A stretch of 15,841 nt of DNA from Pseudomonadota bacterium (GCA_023399815.1 JAEWOJ010000055.1:1-15841); one strand, 5' to 3'; shown: positions 1 to 7,507, counted from the first letter of the stretch. Notes: generated from the sequence alone by a model not told the origin. Numbers and translations: made by a program.

Positions 1-158
1 TCATCTCACCGGAGGACGGCAGCGCCGATGTCTTCGCGCACTTCTCCGCGATCAATTCCAAGGGCTTCCGCAGCCTGCAGGAAGGCCAGCGCGTCAGCTA
101 TGACGTGACCCAGGGCCCGAAGGGCGCACAGGCTTCCAATATCACGCCGGTCGAGTGA
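1..158 (+). CDS. Cold-shock protein (CspA family), 3' end only
   Basis: The reading frame is open from the window edge (first full codon at base 3) and stops at 156-158, giving the last 51 residues. They contain the RNP-2 motif of cold-shock domains (VFAHFSAI, where many relatives have VFVHFSAI), followed by the usual KGFRSLQEGQ and VSYDVTQGPKG strands and an ITPVE tail. The family is normally about 66-70 residues, so roughly 17 N-terminal residues, including RNP-1, lie off the left edge. Family knowledge: these are single-domain OB-fold proteins that bind single-stranded RNA and DNA in the cytoplasm and act as RNA chaperones. A strong intrinsic terminator follows within 25 bases, so this is the end of its transcript. 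Whether it is cold-induced or constitutive cannot be told without the 5' region. Confidence 0.93.
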   Translation, partial: ISPEDGSADVFAHFSAINSKGFRSLQEGQRVSYDVTQGPKGAQASNITPVE

Positions 159-177
159 TCCACGCGGCCGTGCCGAA

Positions 178-206
178 AGAACCCCGCCACGGCGGGGTTT
201 TTTTTT
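178..206 (+). terminator. Intrinsic terminator of the cold-shock gene
   Basis: An A/T-flanked GC stem (AACCCCGC paired with GCGGGGTT, arms 180-187 and 192-199, loop CACG) runs directly into nine consecutive T residues at 198-206. It begins about 20 bases after the cold-shock stop codon. Stem strength plus the T-run make this the clearest terminator in the window. Confidence 0.93.
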
Positions 207-233
207 GATGGCCGCAACGCTGCAGGAAACGCA

Positions 234-1463
234 ATGAACGAGCCGCTGGATATCGCCATCGTCGGTTACGGCACCGCCGGCCAGTCGCTGGCCGTGCTGC
301 TGTCGCGCGACGGCCACCGTGTGCGGGTGTTCGAGCGGGCCGCGCGTCCCGGGCCGGTGGGCGCGGGCTTCCTGCTGCAGCCCAGCGGGTTGCAGGTGCT
401 GTGGCGGATGGGGTTGCTGCCGCAGGTGCTGGCCCATGGCGCGGTGGTGCGCCGCCTGTACGGCGAGACCCCGTGCGGGCGCGCGGTGATGGACATGCGC
501 TACGCCGGCCTGGATGCGCGCCTGCACGGCGTGGGCATGCAGCGCGGCGCGCTGTTCTCGCTGCTGGACGCGGCCTGGGACGCCGGCGACGCGTTGCAGG
601 TGGACAGCCACGTCACCGCCATCGACGACACCCTGCGGCGGGTACGGGACCAGCACGGGCGCTGGCACGGGCCGTTCGACCTGGTGATCGCCACCGACGG
701 TTCCGCCTCGGGGTTGCGCGCGCAGGTGCGCGGCACGCGGCTGGATCGCCCCTATCCGTGGGGCGCGCTGTGGTGCCTGCTGCCCAGCGGCGACTGGGCG
801 TTCGCCGACGAGCTGCGCCAGCGCTACGTCGCCGCGCGCAAGATGATCGGCCTGCTGCCGGTAGGCACGCGCCCCGGCGACGAGGTGCCGCGCCTGAGCT
901 TCTTCTGGAGCCTGCCGCGCGACGGCTTCGACGCATGGGAGCGCGCCGGGCTGGAGCCCTGGCTCGACGAGATCGGGCAGCTGTGGCCGGAGGCGCGGCA
1001 GCGGCTGCACGGCATCACGCTGCAGGCGCAGCTGGCGCGGGCCAGCTACCGCGATGCGGTGCTGGACCGCTGGTATCGCGGCCGGCTGGTGCTGGCCGGC
1101 GACGCCGCGCATTCGATGAGCCCGCAACTGGGCCAGGGCGTGAACATGGCGCTGCTCGATGCCCTGGCCCTGCGCGATGCGCTGCGCGACGAAGCGGATG
1201 TCGATGCGGCGTTGGCCCGCTACCAGGCCACGCGCCAGGCGCATGTGCGCCTGTACCAGTTCTGGAGCCGCTGGCTGACGCCGATCTTCCAGTCCGACCG
1301 CGACTGGATCGCGCACGCGCGCGACCTGCTGTTCAAGCCGATGGGGCGCATGCCCGGCGGGCGCGGGCACATGCTGCGCGTGCTCAGCGGCACCCAGCTC
1401 GGCATGTTCGGCACGCTGCCGCTGGAGCCGGCCTTCATCCAGGCGCTTGCCGGCGAAGAGTGA
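234..1463 (+). CDS. FAD-dependent monooxygenase (class A, UbiH/salicylate hydroxylase-like)
   Basis: This 409-residue protein has the layout of single-component class A flavoprotein hydroxylases. An N-terminal Rossmann fold carries the dinucleotide motif GYGTAG (residues 11-16) with an acidic end to the second strand (VFER). The DG motif is ATDGSASGLR (Asp155), and the GD motif binding the FAD ribityl chain is AGDAAHSMSPQLGQG (Asp290). Length fits the family (about 370-420). Such enzymes use NAD(P)H and O2 to hydroxylate aromatic or other activated substrates; the substrate here is unknown. The start follows AGGAAA with good spacing, and GxGxxG falls where expected. The ATG lies only 27 bases after the terminator T-run, leaving little room for its own promoter. 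aidB follows on the same strand after 88 bases. A UbiH-type quinone hydroxylase is possible but not favoured, since no ubiquinone genes are near. Confidence 0.87.
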   Translation: MNEPLDIAIVGYGTAGQSLAVLLSRDGHRVRVFERAARPGPVGAGFLLQPSGLQVLWRMGLLPQVLAHGAVVRRLYGETPCGRAVMDMRYAGLDARLHGVGMQRGALFSLLDAAWDAGDALQVDSHVTAIDDTLRRVRDQHGRWHGPFDLVIATDGSASGLRAQVRGTRLDRPYPWGALWCLLPSGDWAFADELRQRYVAARKMIGLLPVGTRPGDEVPRLSFFWSLPRDGFDAWERAGLEPWLDEIGQLWPEARQRLHGITLQAQLARASYRDAVLDRWYRGRLVLAGDAAHSMSPQLGQGVNMALLDALALRDALRDEADVDAALARYQATRQAHVRLYQFWSRWLTPIFQSDRDWIAHARDLLFKPMGRMPGGRGHMLRVLSGTQLGMFGTLPLEPAFIQALAGEE

Positions 1464-1551
1464 AACGCTCCCGAGCGCGGCGACCGTTCCTGCCGGCGCG
1501 GCACCGAGGTGCGGCAGAATGCGGGCGTCTCCCATCGCGCAGGGCCCGACC

Positions 1552-3195
1552 ATGAGCGACGCCGCCGCACCGTTCGAAACCCACGTGGTGCTCAACCAGC
1601 CGCCGCCGTTTCCCGAGCGCAACCTGTGGCGCGACGACATCGCGCTGCGCGAGGCGGTCGTGCGCGAGGGCGGCGGCGCGTTCGCAGGGGAGCTGGATGC
1701 CTATGGCGCGCTGGCGGGCGGCGAGCTGTACCGGCTCGGTTTCGACGCCAACCGGCAGCGGCCGCTGCTGCGCACCCACGATGCGCAGGGCCATCGCATC
1801 GACACCGTGGACTTCCATCCGACCTGGCACCGGCTGATGGACGTCGCCAAGACGCACGGCGTGGCCGGGCTGTCGTGGCAGCAGCCGGCACCGGGCGCGC
1901 ACGTGGCGCGAGCGGCGTTGAGCTTCCTGCACCACCAGGCGGAGGCCGGCAGCAGCTGTCCGTTGACCATGACCCATGCCGCCGTGCCGGTGCTGCGCCG
2001 CGAGCCGGCCCTGGCCGAATGGGCCGCCAAGGCCGCCGCGCCGCATTACGACCCGCGCGACGTGCCCGTCGCGGACAAGGCCGGCATCACCCTGGGCATG
2101 GGCATGACCGAGAAGCAGGGCGGCTCGGACGTGCGCAGCAACAGCACTCGCGCCACGCCGCTGGCGGGCGCGGGCGAGTATTCGCTGGTCGGGCACAAGT
2201 GGTTCTTCTCCGCGCCGATGTCCGATGGCTGGCTGGTGCTGGCGCAGGCGCCGGGCGGATTGAGCTGCTTCCTGCTGCCGCGGCACCTGCCCGACGGGTC
2301 GCGCAACGCGTTCCGGCTGATGCGCCTGAAGGACAAGCTCGGCGACTGGGCCAACGCCTCCAGCGAGGTCGAGTTCTGCGGCGCCTGGGCGCGGCGCATC
2401 GGCGAGGAAGGGCGCGGCGTGGCGACCATCATCGAGATGGTGATGCTGACGCGGCTGGACTGCATGCTCGGCGCCGCGGCGGAAATGCGCATGGCGCTCG
2501 CGCAGGCGCTGCACCACGCGCGGCACCGCGCCGCGTTCGGCAGGCGGCTGGTCGAGCAGCCGCTGATGGCCAACGTGCTGGCCGACCTGGCGCTGGAATC
2601 GGAAGCCTCCACCGCGCTGGCGCTGCGCATCGCGCGCGCGGTGGACGCGGCCGCGCATGATCCGGGCGAGGCGGCCTTCGCGCGCGTCGCCACGGCCGTG
2701 GGCAAGTTCTGGATCTGCCGCCGCGCCGCGGGCTTCGTCAACGAGGCGCAGGAATGCCTGGGCGGCGCCGGCTACATCGAGGAGTCGATGCTGCCGCGCC
2801 TGTACCGGCAGGCGCCGCTCAATTCGATCTGGGAAGGCAGCGGCAACGTGCAGTGCCTGGACGTGCTGCGCGCGCTGTCGCGCGAGCCGGCGTCGCGGCA
2901 GGCGCTGCTGCGCGAACTGGAACAGGCCCGCGGCAGCGAGGAGGCCTACGATGCCGCGCTCGATGCCCTGCAGCGGACGCTGGACGAAGCGGCGATGGCC
3001 GAGGCCGCGGCGCGGCGGATCACCGCCTCGCTGGCGATCCTGCTGCAGGCCGCGACCCTGCTGCGCGCGGGCAGTCCCGTCGCTTCGGCGTTCGTCGGTG
3101 CGCGGCTGGCGGATGGCGCGCCGCCGGCCTACGGCATGCTGGATGCGCGCGTGCCGTTCGCCGCGATCCTCGAGCGCGCGCTGCCCGCCGCCTGA
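1552..3195 (+). CDS. aidB: AidB-like acyl-CoA dehydrogenase family protein
   Basis: The product is 547 residues, against 541 for E. coli AidB, and tracks the E. coli sequence as I remember it. Shared blocks include HTVFNQP-like FETHVVLNQP at the N-terminus, GMGMTEKQGGSDV, LVGHKWFFS, LVLAQAPGGLSCFLLPR, RLKDKLG and NSIWEGSGNVQCLDVLR. The catalytic-base glutamate of IWEGSGN is Glu428. Order: N-terminal extension, acyl-CoA dehydrogenase N, middle and C-terminal helical domains, then an AidB-type C-terminal helical region. Family knowledge: AidB is an FAD protein of the adaptive response to alkylation that binds DNA and has weak isovaleryl-CoA dehydrogenase activity. The last roughly 60 residues diverge from E. 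coli, so DNA binding cannot be assumed. The frame is open upstream to 1447, overlapping the monooxygenase; I chose 1552 because the AidB-like N-terminus begins there, although the ribosome site (AGGG) is weak. No ada or alkB gene is nearby, and no Ada box was recognised. Confidence 0.92.
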   Translation: MSDAAAPFETHVVLNQPPPFPERNLWRDDIALREAVVREGGGAFAGELDAYGALAGGELYRLGFDANRQRPLLRTHDAQGHRIDTVDFHPTWHRLMDVAKTHGVAGLSWQQPAPGAHVARAALSFLHHQAEAGSSCPLTMTHAAVPVLRREPALAEWAAKAAAPHYDPRDVPVADKAGITLGMGMTEKQGGSDVRSNSTRATPLAGAGEYSLVGHKWFFSAPMSDGWLVLAQAPGGLSCFLLPRHLPDGSRNAFRLMRLKDKLGDWANASSEVEFCGAWARRIGEEGRGVATIIEMVMLTRLDCMLGAAAEMRMALAQALHHARHRAAFGRRLVEQPLMANVLADLALESEASTALALRIARAVDAAAHDPGEAAFARVATAVGKFWICRRAAGFVNEAQECLGGAGYIEESMLPRLYRQAPLNSIWEGSGNVQCLDVLRALSREPASRQALLRELEQARGSEEAYDAALDALQRTLDEAAMAEAAARRITASLAILLQAATLLRAGSPVASAFVGARLADGAPPAYGMLDARVPFAAILERALPAA

Positions 3196-3250
3196 CGGCA
3201 GCCACGGACGCGATCCTCTTTCCGCGCAGGATGGACCGGCCGACGACGGT

Positions 3251-4183
3251 TCATGGCCGCGGCTGCGGCGCGTCCTGCGCTTCCATCCGTTCCAGGTTCC
3301 CGCGCAGCGCCTGCAGCAGCAGCGCGAACGCCGGCGAGGCGGGGCGGCGGTTCGGGTAGTAGAGGTGGTAGGGCTCGTAGGTCTTGCGCCAGTCCGCCAG
3401 CACCTCGACCAGCTGCCCGGATTCCAGCCAGGGCTGGGCATGGTGCAGCGGCAGGTAGGCCAGGCCGATGCCCTGCAGGGCCGCTTGGCAGGTGGCGCCG
3501 ATGCCGTTGACCACCACCTGGCCTTCGGGCTTCACCCGCTGGTCGCGGCGGCCGCGGGTGAAGGTCCAGGCGTAGATCTCGCCATGGGTGGGCAGGCGCA
3601 GGCCGATGCAGTTCAGGTCCACCAGTTCCTGCGGCCGCTGCGGGGTGAAGTGGCGGGCCAGGTAGGCGGGCGTGGCCACCACCGCCATCGGGATCGGCGG
3701 GCTGATGCGCATGGCGATCATGTCGCGCGCCACCAGCCCGCCGCGGCGCACGCCGGCGTCGAAGCGGCCGCTGACGATGTCGGAGCGGGCGTAGTCGGTG
3801 GTCAGCTCGACGCGGACGTCCGGGTACTGCGCCAGCATCGGCGCGATGGCCGGCATCAGCACGTTGTGCACGGCGAACTCGTCGGCGTTCAGGCGCAGCG
3901 TACCGGCCGGCTTGCCGCGCAGCTCGCCGATCCGCGCCAGCCCGGCCTCGATCTCGTCCATTGCCGGCCCGACCAGCGAGCGCAGGCGCTCGCCCGCCTC
4001 GGTCAGCGCCACGCTGCGGGTGGTGCGGGTGAACAGCCGCAGTTCCAGCCGCGTTTCCAGCGTGCGTATCACCTGGCTGAGCGCCGACTGCGACACCCCC
4101 AGGCGCGCGGCGGCGCGGGTGAAGTTGGCCTCCTCGGCCACCATCAGGAACGCGGTCAGTTCCTTGAGCGTGCTGCCGGTCAT
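3251..4183 (-). CDS. LysR-type transcriptional regulator, divergent from the YcjY hydrolase genes
   Basis: This 310-residue protein has a LysR winged helix-turn-helix at residues 1-62 (LKELTAFLMVAEEANFTRAA, then LGVSQSALSQ as the recognition-helix region, then LRLFTRTTRSVALTEAG). An effector-binding domain starts near residue 90 (GTLRLNADEFAVHNVL). The length is typical. The RTTRSV wing and overall feel resemble the AaeR/DmlR/PgrR branch of LysR proteins. The frame is open further upstream to 4384, but that extension would overlap the divergent gene; the start at 4183 follows AGGAAA and gives a standard N-terminus. It is convergent with aidB (55-base gap) and divergent from the first YcjY-type hydrolase (121-base gap), the classic arrangement for a LysR regulator controlling its neighbour. 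In E. coli a LysR gene, ycjZ (pgrR), also sits beside ycjY. The effector is unknown. Confidence 0.92.
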   Translation of the reverse strand: MTGSTLKELTAFLMVAEEANFTRAAARLGVSQSALSQVIRTLETRLELRLFTRTTRSVALTEAGERLRSLVGPAMDEIEAGLARIGELRGKPAGTLRLNADEFAVHNVLMPAIAPMLAQYPDVRVELTTDYARSDIVSGRFDAGVRRGGLVARDMIAMRISPPIPMAVVATPAYLARHFTPQRPQELVDLNCIGLRLPTHGEIYAWTFTRGRRDQRVKPEGQVVVNGIGATCQAALQGIGLAYLPLHHAQPWLESGQLVEVLADWRKTYEPYHLYYPNRRPASPAFALLLQALRGNLERMEAQDAPQPRP

Positions 4184-4222
4184 TGAGAAGGTTTCCTGAT
4201 AGGTACAACAGGATTTTCCGGG

Positions 4223-4236
4223 ATTATCGCGGTAAT
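4223..4236. promoter_or_regulatory. Candidate LysR operator in the divergent intergenic region
   Basis: ATTATCGCGGTAAT is a near-perfect dyad (ATTA and TAAT arms around a CGCG core, one mismatched pair). It lies in an AT-richer island within a very GC-rich region, about midway between the divergent lysR start (4183) and hydrolase start (4305). LysR proteins usually bind AT-rich dyads of this size in such gaps. It does not fit T-N11-A spacing exactly, so this is a positional inference. Confidence 0.45.
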
Positions 4237-4304
4237 GCAATGTCCCTAACCTGTGCATCCAGCGCCAGGGCCTGCCCGGCGCCACCCGCCACGAGGAAAC
4301 CGCC

Positions 4305-5210
4305 ATGCAAGCCACCACCTTCGCCAACGGCCCGCTCACCCTGGCCGCCAACCTGCACCTGCCGGCCGGTTTCGACGCCGGCACGCGCTACCCCGCCATC
4401 GTCGTCACCCATCCGGCCGGCGGCGTGAAGGAGCAGACCGCGGGCCTCTATGCCGGCCGGCTCGCCGCCGAGGGCTTCGTCGCCATCGCCTTCGACGCCT
4501 CCTTCCAGGGCGAGAGCGGCGGCGAGCCGCGCCAGCTCGAAGATCCCTACGCGCGCGTCGGCGACATCAGCGCCGCCGTCGATTACCTGACCACGCTGCC
4601 CTACGTGGATCGCGAGCGCATCGGCGCGATGGGCATCTGCGCCGGCGGCGCCTACACCGTGACCGCGGCGATGAGCGACCGCCGCATCAAGGCGGTGGGC
4701 GCGGTCAGCGCCACCAACTACGGCGCGATCCTGCGCAATGGCTGGGAAGGCCGCGACGACCTCTCTGCTGCGTTCGCGATGCTGGAGAACGCCGCGGCCG
4801 CCCGCACCGCCGAAGCCAACGGCGCCGCGACCGGCTACTACCCGATCGTGCCGCCGACGCCGGAAGACGCGCCCAATGCCGACCTCGCCGAAGCGGTCGA
4901 GTACTACCGCACCCCGCGCGCGCAGTGCCCGACCTCGCCGAGCATCGCGCCGACGCGCAGCCTGATGCAGCTGGTCACCTTCGACGCCTTCCACCTGGCC
5001 GACCTGTTCCTGACCCAGCCGATCCAGCTCGTCGCCGGCGAGGACGCCGGCACCCGCTGGCTCAGCGAGGACCTGTTCCGCCGCGCCGCCAGCCGCGACA
5101 AGCACCTGCACATCGTGCCGCGCGCCTCGCACCTGGGCCTGTACGACAAGCCGGAGCTGGTCGGCGAAGCCATGTCCAGGCTCGGCCCGTTCTTCAAGAG
5201 CCGCCTGTAA
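4305..5210 (+). CDS. YcjY-type alpha/beta hydrolase (Cys nucleophile elbow), copy 1
   Basis: This 301-residue alpha/beta hydrolase closely follows E. coli YcjY as I remember it: HPAGGVKEQTAGLYA, FDASFQGESGGEPRQLEDP, VDYLTTLPYVD, RRIKAVGAVSATN and YYRTPRAQ. The nucleophile elbow is GICAGG with Cys112 where most serine hydrolases have Ser, as in dienelactone hydrolases. The probable catalytic histidine is His276 (RASHLGLYD). No signal peptide is visible, so it is probably cytoplasmic. YcjY proteins have no established substrate; annotations such as dienelactone hydrolase or acetyl xylan esterase reflect the fold only. The start follows GAGGA with 7-base spacing and is divergent from lysR. The second copy begins 30 bases after the stop, so the two are probably co-transcribed. 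The Asp of the triad was not assigned. Confidence 0.88.
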   Translation: MQATTFANGPLTLAANLHLPAGFDAGTRYPAIVVTHPAGGVKEQTAGLYAGRLAAEGFVAIAFDASFQGESGGEPRQLEDPYARVGDISAAVDYLTTLPYVDRERIGAMGICAGGAYTVTAAMSDRRIKAVGAVSATNYGAILRNGWEGRDDLSAAFAMLENAAAARTAEANGAATGYYPIVPPTPEDAPNADLAEAVEYYRTPRAQCPTSPSIAPTRSLMQLVTFDAFHLADLFLTQPIQLVAGEDAGTRWLSEDLFRRAASRDKHLHIVPRASHLGLYDKPELVGEAMSRLGPFFKSRL

Positions 5211-5240
5211 CGCACCCACCGGATGAAGAGGAATACTTCC

Positions 5241-6179
5241 ATGAGCACCCAGCAATCCATCACCTTCAAGAACCGCACCTGGGACGTGGCCGCCACCCTG
5301 CGCCTGCCCGAGGGCTTCGACCCCGGCAGGAAATACGCCGCCATCGTCTGCGCGCACCCGATCAGCAGCTGCAAGGAGCAGACCTCCGGCGCCATCTACG
5401 GCGAGGCGCTGACCAGGGAGGACTTCATCACGCTGGCCTTCGACGCCTCCACCCAGGGCGCCAGCGGCGGCGAGCCGCAGTACAGCGAAGACCCGGCCAC
5501 CCGCGTCGAGGATTTCCGCTGCGCGGTCGATTACCTGGTCACGCTGCCCTACGTCGATGAAGAACGCATCGGCGTGCTGGGCGTGTGCGGTGGCGGCGGC
5601 TATGCCGTCAACGCGGCGATGACCGAGCGCCGCTTCAAGGCGGTGGGCACCGTCGTGGCCGCCAACTACGGCCGGCTGATGCGCGAGGGCGACATGTCGC
5701 CGGATGCGGCGATCAGGACGCTGGACGCCATCGCCGCCCAGCGCACCGCCGAGGCGCGCGGCGCCGAGCCGCTGATCGTCGGCTACATCCCGGGCTCCGA
5801 GGCCGAGCGCGCCCAGGCCGGGCTGGACGACATCGACATCGTCGAGGCCGTGCAGTACTACACCACGCCGCGCGGCCAGCAGCCGGGCTCGCCGAACAGG
5901 CTGCGCTTCACCAGCACCGGCGCGGCGGTGGGCTGGGATGCCTTCCACTTCGCCGAGCGGCTGCTGACCCAGCCGCTGCACATCGTCATCGGCAGCGTGC
6001 CGGGCGGCTTCGGCTCCTACCGCGACGGCTTCGAGCTCTATGCCCGGGCGCGCTCGCAGCAGAAGAGCCTGCAGATCGTCCCGGACACCAGCCACTACGA
6101 CCTGTACGACAAGCCGGAAGCCACCGGCCAGGCGCTGGCGCAGCTGGTGCCGTTCTACCGCAGGCACCTGGGCGCCTGA
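5241..6179 (+). CDS. YcjY-type alpha/beta hydrolase (Cys nucleophile elbow), copy 2
   Basis: This 312-residue paralogue of the preceding gene shares the same blocks in order: KEQTSGAIYG, LAFDASTQGASGGEPQ, CAVDYLVTLPYVDEERIG, then the elbow GVCGGGG with Cys116, YYTTPRGQ, and DTSHYDLYDKPE with probable catalytic His285. It is clearly diverged rather than a recent copy. For example, HPAGGVKEQ is replaced by HPISSCKEQ, and the middle lid region differs, which suggests a different substrate. An in-frame ATG at 5223 gives six extra residues, but the ATG at 5241 follows AGGA with good spacing and is preferred. No signal peptide is seen. The stop is followed after six bases by a 12-bp perfect hairpin, which may end or stabilise the two-hydrolase transcript. 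Substrate unknown. Confidence 0.87.
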   Translation: MSTQQSITFKNRTWDVAATLRLPEGFDPGRKYAAIVCAHPISSCKEQTSGAIYGEALTREDFITLAFDASTQGASGGEPQYSEDPATRVEDFRCAVDYLVTLPYVDEERIGVLGVCGGGGYAVNAAMTERRFKAVGTVVAANYGRLMREGDMSPDAAIRTLDAIAAQRTAEARGAEPLIVGYIPGSEAERAQAGLDDIDIVEAVQYYTTPRGQQPGSPNRLRFTSTGAAVGWDAFHFAERLLTQPLHIVIGSVPGGFGSYRDGFELYARARSQQKSLQIVPDTSHYDLYDKPEATGQALAQLVPFYRRHLGA

Positions 6180-6185
6180 GCCCCC

Positions 6186-6215
6186 GCGCGCAGCGCCGTC
6201 GCGGGCGCTGCGCGC
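6186..6215 (+). other. Strong GC hairpin after the hydrolase pair
   Basis: Perfect 12-bp arms (GCGCGCAGCGCC at 6186-6197 and its complement at 6204-6215) enclose a 6-base loop (GTCGCG), beginning six bases after the stop codon. No T-run follows, so it does not look like a standard intrinsic terminator. It may be a 3'-end stabilising or processing structure. Confidence 0.6.
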
Positions 6216-6243
6216 CACCCATTGCTTTCCCATCGTTCCCCGG

Positions 6244-6270
6244 CACTCCCGGCGCCCGTCGCCGGGAGTG
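6244..6270 (+). other. Second GC hairpin in the hydrolase-monooxygenase gap
   Basis: Perfect 11-bp arms (CACTCCCGGCG at 6244-6254, complement at 6260-6270) enclose loop CCCGT. It lies 28 bases beyond the first hairpin, again without a T-run. With its neighbour it fills much of the 174-base gap, in which no small gene is seen. Confidence 0.55.
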
Positions 6271-6353
6271 GCCGCGCCGTGCCGCAACCGGGCATCGCCG
6301 TGCATTGCCATGCGCCGCGGCGGCATCGCGACGCAGGCCGAGGAGGCCACCGC

Positions 6354-7424
6354 ATGAACACTCCAACCGCACTGATCGTCGGCGGCTCGCTGGGTGGATT
6401 GTCCGCCGCGCTGGCGCTGTCGCGCGCCGGCATCGCCGCCACGGTGCTGGAGCGCAGCGCCGGCCGCACGCAGCGCGGCGTGGCGATCCGCGCCGCCGGC
6501 GCGCCGCTGCAGCACGCCATTGGCGGTGAGGCCTACCGCCGCGTGGCCGCCATGCTGGGCGATGCGGCGATCCGCCAGGGCACGCTGCCGCATGCGTGGT
6601 GGGATGTCTACAGCGCGCTGCGCGCCGCCGTCGCCGCCGATCCGGTCATCGACCTCGTCGAAGGCGTGCAGGTGGTGGAGGTCGGCGAGCAGGACGGCAC
6701 GGCGTGGGCGCGCGACGAAGGCGGCAGGACCTGGCGCGGCGACCTGCTGGTCGGCGCCGACGGCTACCGCAGCGTGGTGCGCCATTACGTCGCCGGCGAC
6801 CGGCGCCATGCCGGATACGCCGGCTACATCGCCTGGCTGGGCCAGTGCGGGATCCCGGAACGCTGGCAGCAGCGCATCCGCGGCGTGGACTTCTTCCCGC
6901 ACGGCCGCGAGATGCTGGCGGTCTACCCGCTGATCGACAAGGACATGCGCCGCACGCGCTTCGGCTGGGCGTGGTTCGACGCGCGGCACGACGCGCTGAT
7001 GCGCGAACTCGGCGTCATCAGGGACGGCCACGTGATGCGCACGCCGCGCAGCGCTGCCATTCCCGACGCGGTGCTGGCGACGCTGGCCGAGCGCGCCGGG
7101 TGGCTGTGGGACGAGCCCTGGCGCGCGGGCATCGTGCAGGCGCTGCGCACGCGCACGGTCGTCGCCACGCCGGTTTCCGAATACGTCCCGCACCAGGTGG
7201 TGCGCGGCCGCGTGGCGCTGCTGGGCGATGCCGCCCACGCGCAGACGCCGATGACCGGCGCCGGCTTCGAGGAAGCCGTGCTCGACGCCGCGGCGCTGGC
7301 CGATGCCCTGCGCGGGCAGGGCGACGTGGCGCAGGCCCTGCGCCACTACGAAGGGATGCGGCTGGAAGACATGCGCCAGCGCGTCGAGACCGGGCAGGCG
7401 TTCGGCCTCTCGCTGCTGGGCTGA
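6354..7424 (+). CDS. FAD-dependent monooxygenase (class A), cluster member
   Basis: This 356-residue class A flavoprotein monooxygenase has an N-terminal Rossmann motif IVGGSLGGLSAALAL (Gly10-Gly15, the GGSxGG variant common in this class) and LERSAGRTQRG. The DG motif is LVGADGYRSVVR (Asp136) and the GD motif is LLGDAAHAQTPMTGAG (Asp292). It is slightly shorter than the family norm of about 380-400 and ends soon after the last helix. The first gene at 234 is another class A enzyme but is not a close copy. The frame is open back to 6222, but the start at 6354 follows a full AGGAGG with 7-base spacing and begins directly at the FAD motif. It sits between the hydrolase pair and the dehydrogenases, 83 bases before the first SDR. 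Relatives include 2,6-dihydroxypyridine- and urate-hydroxylase-like proteins, but no substrate can be assigned. Confidence 0.87.
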   Translation: MNTPTALIVGGSLGGLSAALALSRAGIAATVLERSAGRTQRGVAIRAAGAPLQHAIGGEAYRRVAAMLGDAAIRQGTLPHAWWDVYSALRAAVAADPVIDLVEGVQVVEVGEQDGTAWARDEGGRTWRGDLLVGADGYRSVVRHYVAGDRRHAGYAGYIAWLGQCGIPERWQQRIRGVDFFPHGREMLAVYPLIDKDMRRTRFGWAWFDARHDALMRELGVIRDGHVMRTPRSAAIPDAVLATLAERAGWLWDEPWRAGIVQALRTRTVVATPVSEYVPHQVVRGRVALLGDAAHAQTPMTGAGFEEAVLDAAALADALRGQGDVAQALRHYEGMRLEDMRQRVETGQAFGLSLLG

Positions 7425-7447
7425 CCGCCGCCGGCGATCCGTTTTCC

Positions 7448-7469
7448 GCCCGCGCACCTGGGCGCGGGC
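7448..7469 (+). other. Intercistronic GC hairpin
   Basis: Perfect 8-bp arms (GCCCGCGC at 7448-7455, complement at 7462-7469) with loop ACCTGG lie between the monooxygenase and the first SDR gene. There is no T-run. It is preceded by a short TTTT at 7442-7445, which is on the wrong side for + strand termination. Confidence 0.5.
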
Positions 7470-7507
7470 CATCGATGCAATTCCACAGAGAGATCAGGAG
7501 AAAACAC

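Noticed and set aside
1447..1551. N-terminal extension of AidB starting at 1447
   Set aside because: The extra 35 residues overlap the monooxygenase 3' end and have no counterpart in AidB; MSDAAAPFETHVV at 1552 fits the family start.
6..1640. A 544-residue minus-strand frame opposite the cold-shock tail and the first monooxygenase
   Set aside because: It crosses the cold-shock terminator and both annotated genes, and its composition is typical of a GC-rich shadow frame.
6222..6353. Extension of the second monooxygenase upstream to 6222
   Set aside because: It would translate through a perfect hairpin and lacks a ribosome site; AGGAGG precedes 6354, where the FAD motif follows directly.
4224..7472. 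A 1082-residue open frame on the minus strand
   Set aside because: It lies antisense to two hydrolases and a monooxygenase with clear family motifs. Its translation is Arg/Ala/His/Gln-rich without recognisable domains, as expected from GC-rich codon use on the opposite strand.
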